64,000 nucleotides of DNA from an uncultured Porphyromonadaceae bacterium. Its GTDB lineage: Bacteria > Bacteroidota > Bacteroidia > Bacteroidales > Muribaculaceae. Positions 33,924 through 43,244 of the stretch are shown here, in pieces; the first letter of the stretch is position 1, and each line of letters begins with the position of its first letter. The notes beneath the pieces are model-generated. The model was not told the origin of the DNA. It worked only from the letters and a program-made list of their open reading frames with translations, and searched no databases. The DNA lies in contig CABUWI010000002.1 of the NCBI GenBank assembly GCA_902495245.1, positions 124,001-188,000 on the forward strand, written 5' to 3'. The translations under genes and the position numbers were made by a program.

Positions 33924-35711
33924 TTATTTCGCTGCCGGGTCGATGTACTTGCCGTACATGCGGAGCTCGGCGAGGTTCCAGTAGATTGCGGTGCTGGTCT
34001 GGAAGAGCGATTCGTCTTTGGCGTTCTTCACGACGCAGAAGCGCAGGTACTTATAGGGTTCCTTGGCAATCACCATGTCCTTGAGCGAGCCGAGTTCGCC
34101 GGTTTCGCCCGAGCCGAGCTTCTTCTTGAGCACGACCTTGTCGATGTATGTCCACTTTTCGGGGAGTTCGCGCAGGGCGGGGTCAGACTCGTTGGTGTAG
34201 TAGAGGTGAACCTCCTTGGGCGACATCGGGTTGGAGTGAACACGCGAGGTGAACTGGAAGTAGCAGGCGTTGATGAGGGTGCGCGAGGGAACTTCAATCT
34301 CGAGGTATGAACCGAAGGGCTCCGAACGGGGGTTGGCCACGGTCCAGCCAGAGTGGAAGAACGTCGAGAGGTCTCCGTCGAACAGAGCGGCGATAGAGCC
34401 TTCGCTGGGTTCGCAGTCGTTTGAGGTTACGCAGCCGTCATCGAGCACGAGCGGAGTCTCGACAACCTTGTAGCCGACGAAGAAGGTGTAGCTGTTGAAG
34501 GCGGGCTTGGTGCCGGCAACGGCAGCGGGGAGTTCGAGCGACTTCTTCACCTTGGCGGGCACACCTTCGGGCCAGATCATTGCGGGCTGATAGGTGTTCT
34601 TGCCGGGACGCGAAACCTTCTCGTCGGTGTCGAGGTCATAGTACTCGCCCGAGGGCTTGAGCTGAATGCCGACGGCCCAGTTGCTGGCCACGTCTTCGGG
34701 GTTCATCTGCTCGCAGAGCACCGACATGGGCAGGCGCACTTCCTTGACGCCGGCGGGGAACTCGACATACTTCTGGTAAGAGCCGTCGACTTCGGTGCCG
34801 AGATTGAAGCTTGCGCCGGGCATTACGGCGAGCTGTATGTCGGTGTGGGCCGAGTTGAAGTCGCGGACGTAAGAAACGCTCTGGTCGAACTTAACCTTGA
34901 AACCGTAGGGGTTTTCGCAGGGAATCGAGAAGACAACCTCGGGTTCGAAGACGCCCTTGCGGAACTCTTCGTTCTCGATGAGGTCAACACGCGAGATTTC
35001 GCTGATCTGATAGCCGCAGTGGTCAACGTTGACGCTGAGCACGGGGTTCTTCACGACGGGTTCAAGCATGACGTAGTAGTTGTCGGCATTGACCGAGTCG
35101 GTGGCTGAATAGAGACCCATGGGCACCACGAAGGTGAAGTTGTTGATCGAGTCGGTTGCAAGAGCCTTCTCCTTTTCGAATTCGGCAATCTCGGCATCGG
35201 TGTAGGTGCCTTCGGCCTTGAAGGCGTCGATGTCGTAGTTTGCACGGCTCTCCATGGCCTCGCGCCAGTCAGAGATGCGCTGGGCGTCGAGAATCACGTT
35301 GGCGCCGAAATAGCGGTCGTTCTCATCGGCGAACTCATGGTTGATTTCGCGGGGTTCGACAGCCACACCGGGCTTCTTAGCCTCTTCGATGTGGTAGAAC
35401 CAGGGGTGCAGCGGCTGCAAGCCCACGAATTCCGCATCACCGTAGATGTGCTCTTTATATTGCTTGAAATCGGCCTCGTTCATGACGCGCAGAGTGGCGG
35501 AAGCCTTGTCGCCGGGATTGTGGCCGCCCTTCATCACGGAGATGTAATAGGGAGCGGCGTCGTCGGTGGCGTAGATGGTAACCTGCTTCTCGCCGGCGTC
35601 CTTGATCATCATGACGTCGCCATACTGTTCGGGATAGATGTCATACTCGTCGCAAGAGGTGGCGGCAGCCATCAGGGCGAGCAAACCCGAAGCGATTATA
35701 ATTTTCTTCAT
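33924..35711 (-). CDS. DUF1735/discoidin-domain surface glycan-binding lipoprotein
   Basis: A 595-residue lipoprotein (lipobox AATSC, Cys about 20). Residues about 25-420 contain DUF1735-type (BT_3987-like) Ig domains. The C-terminal 150 residues form an F5/8 type C (discoidin) domain with SIAALFDGDLSTFFHSGWTV and YLRFCVVKNA, a fold that usually binds carbohydrate. It is last in the SusC-SusD operon, where such proteins act as surface glycan-binding proteins. The glycan cannot be deduced. Confidence 0.87.
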   Translation of the reverse strand: MKKIIIASGLLALMAAATSCDEYDIYPEQYGDVMMIKDAGEKQVTIYATDDAAPYYISVMKGGHNPGDKASATLRVMNEADFKQYKEHIYGDAEFVGLQPLHPWFYHIEEAKKPGVAVEPREINHEFADENDRYFGANVILDAQRISDWREAMESRANYDIDAFKAEGTYTDAEIAEFEKEKALATDSINNFTFVVPMGLYSATDSVNADNYYVMLEPVVKNPVLSVNVDHCGYQISEISRVDLIENEEFRKGVFEPEVVFSIPCENPYGFKVKFDQSVSYVRDFNSAHTDIQLAVMPGASFNLGTEVDGSYQKYVEFPAGVKEVRLPMSVLCEQMNPEDVASNWAVGIQLKPSGEYYDLDTDEKVSRPGKNTYQPAMIWPEGVPAKVKKSLELPAAVAGTKPAFNSYTFFVGYKVVETPLVLDDGCVTSNDCEPSEGSIAALFDGDLSTFFHSGWTVANPRSEPFGSYLEIEVPSRTLINACYFQFTSRVHSNPMSPKEVHLYYTNESDPALRELPEKWTYIDKVVLKKKLGSGETGELGSLKDMVIAKEPYKYLRFCVVKNAKDESLFQTSTAIYWNLAELRMYGKYIDPAAK

Positions 35712-35756
35712 ATCTATTATATTCTGATTGGTTTAAGTCGGTTAATTGATAATCGA

Positions 35757-37940
35757 TTAGAAACCGGGGTTCTGCACCATCTGCGGGTTCTTGTAAACCT
35801 GGTCCACATAGATCGGGTAGAGATACTGGCGATAGTGGAAGGTGAACTGCGAGTTGATGATACGGGGCTTGGTGAAGTCTGCACCTGGATTGATTTCCAA
35901 AGCGTTGAGGCCGCGGCGCTTGCCATAGCCGAAGTATTCATCACCGGCAACCCAGCGGCGCACGTCGAAGTAGCGCTGGCCTTCGTCCCAGAGTTCGATG
36001 AAGCGTTCGTTGCGAACCCATTCGACGATGTTCCAGGTCTTGTGCTCGCCGGTGCTCGAAAGGGTCTCGACCATGCCGAGCTGGTCAGTGGTGAGCGGGC
36101 CTACATATGCACGGGCGCGCAGGCGGTTGATGTTGTTGATGGCCTCGGTCTGGAGGTCCTTGCCGGTGTTAATTTCGTCGTCGGCGGCGGGGCTGATGCC
36201 ACGCACTGCCATCTCGGCCTGACACTCGGCCACGTTCAGAATCAGCTCGGCAAGGCGAATAAATACGTCGGGGGAATCCTTACCAATTGTCTTCGTACCG
36301 TCTGTTGAGCTATACTTCAGTGCGGGGTCAACGTGTTTCATCGACAGGAAGCCGGTTGCCGAGTAGTTACGTGCGGGCAGAGGCATACGTCCCTGTTGGT
36401 TGGGGTCGCGCATGTCGAGCAGCTTGGGTTCGCCGTCGTTGAGCTGAGTCAGGTAATCGCCGCCGTCAAAAGCAATCCATGCGTAGAAGCGCGGTTCGCG
36501 GTTGAGGCAGATGCGGGTTACGTGGCTGCGGCCTTTTTCTTCAAGACAATTGTCGTTGTAGAAAGCCGAAGAGTTCAGCGGGTCGAACGCCTTGGTGATG
36601 TTCGAGCCGGGCAGGGTGCCGTCGGCGTTCAGGAAGTGCTCGACAGTGTAGAGCGTGGGAGCCACACCGGCCCAACCGCTAATAACCTCGCTGTTTGACT
36701 GCTTGGAGAGAATGTTCAGAGGCAGACGCGCGGTAGTGATACCGTTAAGATTGGTATTCGAGTCCCAACCGGGATAAGCGTAGTTGTTGTTACCCCAAAT
36801 GATTTCGTGGTTGCCTTCGTTATAGGTGGTCGTTGCAAGCAGGCGCAACTTCCATACGGCGCGTTTGAACTCTTCCTGATTGAATTCAGTCAAATCGCCG
36901 AACTCATCGGTGAGCTGGACGCCGGCAGCCTTCATGCGACTCTCTATGTCGCTGAGACCGGGCACCCAAATTTCGCCGGGCGTAACATCGTCAAACGATT
37001 CGTCTTTCGGGTCATAGAGCGCAAATCCGGCGTTCTCGGCAGCCTGAAGAGCTTCAGAGCAGGCCTTGAGGGCGCGCTGCCACTTGGCGGGGTCGAACGT
37101 GCGGCTCACGAGCTCGCGGCCGTAGTCCTTGCCGGTAACGGGGTCGGAAGAAGTCCAGTTGGTGTTCTGCCAGCCGCTGTAAGCAGAGGGAAAACCACCG
37201 TTCCAGAGTTCGGAAGCGGCATAGAGGAGCACGCGGCCCTTCAGCGCCTTGCAGATAACGCTGGTTGCGCGGTTGCGCTCGGCGTTGTCGCGGTTTTCGG
37301 GGAGGTCTTTTGCGGCCTCGTCGAGTTCGCGGACAATCCAGTTAACGCAGCCGTCAAAGTGAGTGCGGCCGGGATAGTCCTTGAGACCGACGTTCTGACC
37401 AACCAATTCGGTGGTCAAGGGAATCGGACCGTAGAGACGGAGCAGCTGGAAGTGATAGAACGCGCGGCAGAAACGAGCCTCGGCCTTCCACATCTTATAT
37501 TCTTCGTCAGAGGTCCAGACTTCATTCTTCTTGCCTTCGCCGTCGAGTTCGCGGTCAAAGAGGAGGGTCTGACCGATGGCGTTGTAGAAAGTGTTCCAGA
37601 ACGCTGCGTCATAACCCGAGGGGGCGACGGTTGTCTGCGTGTTGCGCAGAATTGCGTATGCAGGCGCGCCTTCGGCGGCAAACCAGCTCTCGGGCAGCAT
37701 AAACTCGTCGGTAGCCGAGTTGATCGTCGAGCGATAGTCGCGGGGCGAATAATCGCGCTGATTCAAGGCGTTATAACAAGAATACAAGAAGCCAAGCGCC
37801 GTGTCATGGTTTTTCATCGCATCGGGCAGACCTGCCTGCTCCGGCGGAACGACATCAAGATAGTTGCATGAGGTAACGCCCAGGAGCGAGGCCGACGCAA
37901 CAGCGATGCTTGCGAATTTGAAAATATTTTTGAGTTTCAT
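35757..37940 (-). CDS. SusD/RagB-family nutrient-binding lipoprotein
   Basis: A 727-residue surface lipoprotein (lipobox GVTSC) of the SusD/RagB family, longer than the common 500-650. The helical TPR core is visible in FCRAFYHFQLLRLYGPIPLTT (about 155-175), a standard SusD signature, and the C-terminus has FIELWDEGQRYFDVRRW. SusD caps the SusC barrel and delivers ligand to it. The gene lies 31 bases downstream of susC and 45 upstream of the DUF1735 gene. Confidence 0.95.
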   Translation of the reverse strand: MKLKNIFKFASIAVASASLLGVTSCNYLDVVPPEQAGLPDAMKNHDTALGFLYSCYNALNQRDYSPRDYRSTINSATDEFMLPESWFAAEGAPAYAILRNTQTTVAPSGYDAAFWNTFYNAIGQTLLFDRELDGEGKKNEVWTSDEEYKMWKAEARFCRAFYHFQLLRLYGPIPLTTELVGQNVGLKDYPGRTHFDGCVNWIVRELDEAAKDLPENRDNAERNRATSVICKALKGRVLLYAASELWNGGFPSAYSGWQNTNWTSSDPVTGKDYGRELVSRTFDPAKWQRALKACSEALQAAENAGFALYDPKDESFDDVTPGEIWVPGLSDIESRMKAAGVQLTDEFGDLTEFNQEEFKRAVWKLRLLATTTYNEGNHEIIWGNNNYAYPGWDSNTNLNGITTARLPLNILSKQSNSEVISGWAGVAPTLYTVEHFLNADGTLPGSNITKAFDPLNSSAFYNDNCLEEKGRSHVTRICLNREPRFYAWIAFDGGDYLTQLNDGEPKLLDMRDPNQQGRMPLPARNYSATGFLSMKHVDPALKYSSTDGTKTIGKDSPDVFIRLAELILNVAECQAEMAVRGISPAADDEINTGKDLQTEAINNINRLRARAYVGPLTTDQLGMVETLSSTGEHKTWNIVEWVRNERFIELWDEGQRYFDVRRWVAGDEYFGYGKRRGLNALEINPGADFTKPRIINSQFTFHYRQYLYPIYVDQVYKNPQMVQNPGF

Positions 37941-37971
37941 GAGTTATGTGTCTCTGATTTTAAGGTGTTGG

Positions 37972-40900
37972 TTAGATTGAAATCTGAACGCCGACAGAAA
38001 CCGTCTTCTGCATGGGGTAGCTGTTCCAGCCCGAGAGTTCGGGATCCCAGTGCTTGAAGGGAGCGAACGTTACGAGGTTCTGACCCGAGACGTAGACGCG
38101 GCCGTAGGGGAAGCGCCAGCCGAGCTCGATGTTGCGCATGCGCAGGAACGAGCCGTTGCGGGTCCACCATGTGGAGTTCACGGCGTTGTTGTTCGAGATA
38201 TCGTTGGTGAAAGTACCCAAACGGGGATATTCAACGTCGAAGATAGAGGGGTCGGGGGTGGTGCCGGCGGCAACAGCCTTGTCATATTCGCGATGGTCGA
38301 AGAAGCTGTCGCTGATCCACGAGAGGACGTTGCGGGCGTCAGCGTTCGTGCCGCCTTCCATGAAGGGGTCCATGCCGCTCATGGAGATTGTGCGCTTGGC
38401 CGAGCCGGTGAACTGCACGCCGAAGTCGAAGTCGCGCCAGTTGAGGGTCAGACCGAAGCCGTACTGAATGCGGGGCACGCGGCCATATTCGCTGATCATT
38501 GTCTTATCGTTGTTGTCGATAACGCCGTCGCCGTTGAGGTCGCGATATTTGATATCACCTACCTGGGGCTTCGAACCTACGTTCTGCTGAGGCGAGTTGG
38601 CGATTTCTTCTTCGCTGGTGAAGAGACCTTCGGCAATGTAGCCGTCGGTGCGCGACTGCGATGCGGGGAGGTTGGTACCCATCATCCAGGTGTAGGGGTA
38701 GATAGGTTCGTCCCAGTCGGTAACCTTGTTCTCGGAGTAGGTGAACGAACCGGTAACGCCGAGGGTGAGGTCGTTGGTAAGCTTCTTGCTGTAGCTGAGC
38801 GAGAGTTCGCCGCCCTTGTTGTTCATCTTACCCTTAGAGGCGTAGGGAGTTGCCTGACCGTAGCCGAGCGACGAGGGCCATGCCTCACGCTGCAGGAAGA
38901 TGTCGTAGCGGTGTTCCCAGAAGAGGTCGGCATTAACGGTGAGGTCGCCGAAGAGCGAGAACTCGATGCCGACGTCGGCCTTGCGCGATTTTTCCCAGCC
39001 GATGCCGCTGAGCGCGTAGTAGGTAACGACAGGACCGCCGCGGGTGATGGTCGAAGCGTCATAGTCGCCCGACGACCACTGGAGTTTGTTGATTGAGTTG
39101 TCCTGAATCTTGTCAATGTAGAGGAAGTAAGAGCCTGAGGGCTGAGCCAGGTCGTCGGAACCTACGAGACCGTAAGATGCACGGAGCTTGAGGTTGGTGA
39201 GAACGTTGGCTGCGGGAGCGAACCAGGGTTCGTTGCTGATTACCCAGCCGATTGAACCTGCGGGGAAGAAGCCGAAGCGGTCGCCCTTGGCCAGACGTTC
39301 GGTGCCGTTATAGCCGGCGTTGAACTCAACGAGGTAGCGGTGAGCGTAGTCGTAGGTAGCGCGGAACGAGAAGCCCTGGTTACGGTTGGGCAGGACGTTG
39401 GTGCGATATTCCCACTGACGGTAGCTTACCATGGCGCTGACGTCGTGGAGACCGAACTTGCGGTTCCAGTCGAAGCGTGCCTGCAGCTCGAAGGTCTGGT
39501 CGGTGTTGCGGTTCATAGCCGACTCGTTGATGTATACCGTACCTTCCTGAAGAGTGTTCAGGCGGATGTTGCCTATATTGTCGGGAGTCTGGAGCTGGCC
39601 GTCAACGATGTAGTTGCTCTTTGAGCCGGCCAAACCGAAGTAATATGGAGTAATCGAACGGTTGAAGTTCATCGAACTCCAGCTCTTGAGGTTCACCCAT
39701 GCTTCAAAGCGGAGACCCTTGGTGATGAAATCAAGTTGCTGGTTGATTTTCACCACGGTGTTAAGTGTGGTCTCGTTGGTCTGAGAATACGATGTATTCA
39801 GAACGGCATAAGGGTTGGCCAGCGTGTGCTCTGAATATTTGCGCGAGCCGTAGCGGATAAAGTCCTCGTCTTCGCTTTGTGCGGGGAAGGTGATGGGGAA
39901 CGCGATGGGGGTGGTTGTGAGCGTGTAGTTGAAGATGCTCGACGCACCGGCGTTGGGACCCGACTTCGAGCGCACCTGAGCATTCATGTTCATGCTGATG
40001 GTGGTCGACGAGGTGAGTTTGTAAGAGATGTTGTTCTGGAAGGTGTAGTTGAAGAGGTTGATGTTGTTGTTCCACGAGTAGAGTTTGTCGGGATTCAACA
40101 GGCCGTCTTCGTGCTGCACGTCGATTGACATGTAGTATTTCACCTTCGAGCCGCCGCCGCTGACGTTTACGTTGCCGCGCTGGCGGGTTGCCATGTTGCG
40201 GAAGAGGACGTCAGCCCAGTCTACGTTAGGATAGATGTAGGGGTTGACGCCGTCGCGGGTCCAGCGGATTTCGTCGTCGGTATAGACGGTGCTGTAACCG
40301 CGGGCATCACGGGCCACGTTGTAGAGTTCCATGTAGCGGGCGCCGTCGACGAAGTCGGGGAATTTGTCGAGGAAGTTGAACGAAGCGTCGAAGCTGACGC
40401 CGATTTTGGTCTGGGTGTTGTAATCACCGCCCTTGGTCTTGACGATCATCACACCGTTTGCGCCGCGGGCACCGTAGATAGCGGTAGCGGAGGCGTCTTT
40501 CAGGATAGAGAACGATTCGATGTTCTCGGCGGGGACGTAGTTAAGGTCGTTGGGAGAGATTTCAACGTCATCAAGAAGGATAAGAGGACGGGTACGGCCG
40601 CCGAATGTGCCGATACCGCGAATGTAGAACTCGGCTGCAGAGCCGGGTTCGCCTGAGGTTGTCTGCGCAACGACACCGGCAATCTTACCGGCCAGGGCGT
40701 TGGTCAGGTTGGTAGAGGGGAGACGGAGGTCATCGCCCTTGACCGAGGTGATGGCGCCGGTTACGGACACACGCTTCTGCGTGCCCGAGCCGACAACGAT
40801 GATTTCGTCGAGGGTGTTGTCGTCGCCTTTCATCGATACTTTGACGTAGCCGAGGTCGTCGACGGGCACACGCGACTCTTTGTAGCCGACGTAAGTAACC

Positions 40901-41187
40901 AAGAGCGTAACATTCTTGTTCATCGGAATGTTAAGGCTGAAGTTACCGTCGATGTCGGTTGCCGTAACGTTGGTCTTGTCGCCTACGACAGCCACGGTTG
41001 CGCCGGGAAGCGGCTCACCGTCGGCGGCATCAACGACAGTACCGGTCACAGTGCGCTTGCCGGCCGGAGCTTCAGCCGCAGGAGCGCCCGAGGGGTCCGC
41101 TGCGGCCGATGCCGTCAGAGGAGCCACCATTGTCATGGCAGCAAGCCCGAGGAGGGCGTAGCGCCAAGGTAAGGAACTTTTTCTCAT
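37972..41187 (-). CDS. SusC/RagA-family TonB-dependent transporter
   Basis: A 1071-residue outer-membrane transporter. After the signal peptide comes a carboxypeptidase-regulatory-like beta domain (GTVVDAADGEPLPGATVAVV), then the plug with IRGIGTFGGRTRPLILLDDV and LKDASATAIYGARGANGVM, both hallmarks of SusC/RagA proteins. The rest is the 22-strand barrel, ending KTVSVGVQISI. It imports oligosaccharides or peptides with energy from TonB. A long untranslated leader lies upstream. No glycoside hydrolase, sigma factor or hybrid sensor gene is next to it. Confidence 0.96.
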   Translation of the reverse strand: MRKSSLPWRYALLGLAAMTMVAPLTASAAADPSGAPAAEAPAGKRTVTGTVVDAADGEPLPGATVAVVGDKTNVTATDIDGNFSLNIPMNKNVTLLVTYVGYKESRVPVDDLGYVKVSMKGDDNTLDEIIVVGSGTQKRVSVTGAITSVKGDDLRLPSTNLTNALAGKIAGVVAQTTSGEPGSAAEFYIRGIGTFGGRTRPLILLDDVEISPNDLNYVPAENIESFSILKDASATAIYGARGANGVMIVKTKGGDYNTQTKIGVSFDASFNFLDKFPDFVDGARYMELYNVARDARGYSTVYTDDEIRWTRDGVNPYIYPNVDWADVLFRNMATRQRGNVNVSGGGSKVKYYMSIDVQHEDGLLNPDKLYSWNNNINLFNYTFQNNISYKLTSSTTISMNMNAQVRSKSGPNAGASSIFNYTLTTTPIAFPITFPAQSEDEDFIRYGSRKYSEHTLANPYAVLNTSYSQTNETTLNTVVKINQQLDFITKGLRFEAWVNLKSWSSMNFNRSITPYYFGLAGSKSNYIVDGQLQTPDNIGNIRLNTLQEGTVYINESAMNRNTDQTFELQARFDWNRKFGLHDVSAMVSYRQWEYRTNVLPNRNQGFSFRATYDYAHRYLVEFNAGYNGTERLAKGDRFGFFPAGSIGWVISNEPWFAPAANVLTNLKLRASYGLVGSDDLAQPSGSYFLYIDKIQDNSINKLQWSSGDYDASTITRGGPVVTYYALSGIGWEKSRKADVGIEFSLFGDLTVNADLFWEHRYDIFLQREAWPSSLGYGQATPYASKGKMNNKGGELSLSYSKKLTNDLTLGVTGSFTYSENKVTDWDEPIYPYTWMMGTNLPASQSRTDGYIAEGLFTSEEEIANSPQQNVGSKPQVGDIKYRDLNGDGVIDNNDKTMISEYGRVPRIQYGFGLTLNWRDFDFGVQFTGSAKRTISMSGMDPFMEGGTNADARNVLSWISDSFFDHREYDKAVAAGTTPDPSIFDVEYPRLGTFTNDISNNNAVNSTWWTRNGSFLRMRNIELGWRFPYGRVYVSGQNLVTFAPFKHWDPELSGWNSYPMQKTVSVGVQISI

Positions 41188-41426
41188 TCTGTGATTGATG
41201 ATTGTGATTGGATTAATGATTTTTCAGGCAATGCAGGCCGTTGAACCGCAAAGAGTTAAAGGCGCCGCAGAGGGCGCACCGCAACAGCCGTGTTTCAGTA
41301 GGTTTTTGATTCGGTATGTCAGGTTTAAGGTTAATATTAGAGTTAATTTTAACAAATTTAAGTTAAATCAAGACCGAATTTTGTCATTTTCGGCCAATCG
41401 GGCTTAAATTTCGTAGCACAAAGTTA
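41188..41426 (-). promoter_or_regulatory. Long AT-rich leader and possible promoter of the susC operon
   Basis: On the minus strand TAACTTTG at 41426-41419 is the best -7 box. No good TTTG partner occurs at the usual spacing; a TTG lies 23 bases away. If used, the 5' leader would be over 220 bases. The leader is AT-rich with TTAA-type runs and contains no gene. The gene-free span 41188-41532 is completed by the pyrD terminator and an inverted repeat, CAAAG-GTTAAA-CTTTG (41455-41470). Confidence 0.4.
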
Positions 41427-41484
41427 AAAAATATTCGCGTCTTTAGGGGCAACGCAAAGGTTAAACTTTGTTAATTAAGAGTTA

Positions 41485-41522
41485 TAACAACTCCGGCGGC
41501 GCGCCCGATGCCGGAGCTGTTA
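41485..41522 (-). terminator. Stem-loop after pyrD
   Basis: AACAACTCCGGC (41486-41497) and GCCGGAGCTGTT (41510-41521) form a stem with one mismatch. It lies just after the pyrD stop on the minus strand; the downstream sequence is TA-rich rather than a pure T run. Confidence 0.65.
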
Positions 41523-41532
41523 CATAAGAACG

Positions 41533-42438
41533 TCAGATTATGCCAATTATTTCACGAATGTCAGAAATTTTGTTGCGGGCGCAATAATCTTCGATTTCAT
41601 CGATGATTTTCATGGTTACGGCGGGGTCGAGGAAGTTGGCCGTGCCGACCTGGACGGCGGTGGCGCCGGCCATGAGGAACTCGAGGGCATCGCGGCCGCA
41701 GGTAATGCCTCCGAGGCCGATTACGGGGATTTTGACGGCCTTGGCCACCTGCCAGACCATGCGCACGGCCACGGGGCGGACGGCGGGTCCGCTGAGGCCG
41801 CCGGTAACGGTGGAGAGACAGGGGCGGCGACGCTCGACGTCGACGGCCATGCCCATGAGCGTGTTGATGAGGCTGACGGAATCGGCGCCCTCATCTTCGA
41901 CGGCGCGGGCAATCTCGGTGATGTCGGTTACGTTGGGGCTGAGTTTGACGATGAGGGTGCGGTCCCAGGCGCGGCGCAAGGCGGCGGTAACGGCCGCGGC
42001 GCCGGCGGTTGTCGTGCCGAAGGCCATGCCGCCCTGCTTGACGTTGGGGCAGGAGATATTGACCTCGATTGCGCGCAGGCCGTCGAGGGCCGACAGGCGC
42101 TCGGCAACGGCGACATAGTCGTCGACCGTGGCGCCGCTGACGTTGACAATGACCTCGGAGCCGCAATCCTTGATGCGGGGCCAGATGCGCTCGATGAAGT
42201 GGCTGACGCCCTTGTTCTGCAGGCCGACGGCGTTGAGCATGCCCGAGGGGGTCTCGACCATGCGCGGATAGTCGTTGCCCTCGCGGGCGAGCAGGGTCGT
42301 GCCCTTGACCACGAAACCGCCGAGGCGGCCGAGGTCTACAAAGTCGGAGAATTCATCGCCGTAGCCAAAGGTGCCGCTGGCGGTGAGGACGGGATTCTTG
42401 AGCTGGAGAGAGCCGATTGATACGCTTAGTCTTGCCAT
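41533..42438 (-). CDS. pyrD: Dihydroorotate dehydrogenase, class 1B catalytic subunit
   Basis: PyrD oxidises dihydroorotate to orotate in pyrimidine synthesis, using FMN. From the ATG at 42438 the product has 301 residues. It starts LSVSIGSLQLKNPVLTASGT and contains the catalytic-loop cysteine in EVNISCPNVKQGG and the FMN-phosphate region IPVIGLGGITCGRDALEFLM. This is the class 1B form, which needs the PyrK subunit encoded just upstream with a 13-base overlap. A longer start at 42537 only adds sequence read out of frame from pyrK. Confidence 0.96.
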   Translation of the reverse strand: MARLSVSIGSLQLKNPVLTASGTFGYGDEFSDFVDLGRLGGFVVKGTTLLAREGNDYPRMVETPSGMLNAVGLQNKGVSHFIERIWPRIKDCGSEVIVNVSGATVDDYVAVAERLSALDGLRAIEVNISCPNVKQGGMAFGTTTAGAAAVTAALRRAWDRTLIVKLSPNVTDITEIARAVEDEGADSVSLINTLMGMAVDVERRRPCLSTVTGGLSGPAVRPVAVRMVWQVAKAVKIPVIGLGGITCGRDALEFLMAGATAVQVGTANFLDPAVTMKIIDEIEDYCARNKISDIREIIGII

Positions 42439-43220
42439 GTGAGTTGATTGGTGTTGAAAACGGGACCCTCGGTGCAGACGCAGACATTGCCGCGCACGGT
42501 CTTTTCGACGCAGCAGAGGCACGCGCCGAGGCCGCATGCCATCATGTTTTCGAGACTCACCTCGCAGGGCGTGGCCGCGCGGGCGGCCGCGGCGGCGACG
42601 GCCACCATCATCGGCTTCGGGCCGCAGCAGTAAATCATGTCGGCCGGGCGGTGCATGCGCTCATGGGCCGTAACGACGCCGCGAGTGCCTCGCGAGCCGT
42701 CGTCGGTCGTGATATAGACGGGGCCGAGGGCCTCGAAGCGGTCGAGCAGCAGCAGGCCGTCGGCGCTGCGGGCGCCGAGCAGGAACTCGGGCTTATAGCC
42801 GAGACTCTTCAGTCGCAGGCCGAGGGCATACATCGGGGCGACGCCCACGCCGCCGCCCACGAGCAGCAGGCGCACGTCTTTCGACCCCATGGGCACGGAG
42901 AAACCGCGGCCGAGGGGCAACATGAGGTTGACACGCTCGCCGACGGGAGTGCGCAGCAGGGCGTCGGTGCCGGCGCCGGCGCGGCGCACGAGCAGCTCGA
43001 CCTCGCCTTCGGCGGGGTTGGCGGTGCAGATTGAAATCGGGCGGCGCAGAAACGTCGACTTGGAGCGGTCGATGCGCACCTGGGCGAACTGGCCGGCGAT
43101 GACTTCGGGAATCCGGCCGTCGGCCCGCAGGCGCAGCAGGCCGTAATCGGCGCCCAGAGGGGTGGATTCGACGAGGGTCATGTCAACGACGTCGCGCCAT
43201 TTATCGTAATTTGCTTCCAT
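42426..43220 (-). CDS. pyrK: Dihydroorotate dehydrogenase electron-transfer subunit
   Basis: A 264-residue iron-sulphur flavoprotein that passes electrons from PyrD to NAD. Residues about 1-105 form the FAD domain (FLRRPISICTA). A nucleotide-binding segment follows (LLLVGGGVGVAPMYALGLRL), and the C-terminal cysteines in CGLGACLCCVEKTVRGNVCV form the [2Fe-2S] site. It overlaps pyrD. The start lies 24 bases after glsB, so pyrKD may be co-transcribed with the glycine-lipid genes. Confidence 0.95.
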   Translation of the reverse strand: MEANYDKWRDVVDMTLVESTPLGADYGLLRLRADGRIPEVIAGQFAQVRIDRSKSTFLRRPISICTANPAEGEVELLVRRAGAGTDALLRTPVGERVNLMLPLGRGFSVPMGSKDVRLLLVGGGVGVAPMYALGLRLKSLGYKPEFLLGARSADGLLLLDRFEALGPVYITTDDGSRGTRGVVTAHERMHRPADMIYCCGPKPMMVAVAAAAARAATPCEVSLENMMACGLGACLCCVEKTVRGNVCVCTEGPVFNTNQLTWQD

Positions 43221-43244
43221 GTATATATAACGAAGTGCTTTGAA

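Noticed and set aside
35337..37871. Long plus-strand open frames opposite the SusD and DUF1735 genes
   Set aside because: They are reverse-strand shadows of clearly recognisable coding sequences; composition is low-complexity Val/Gly/Ala without motifs.
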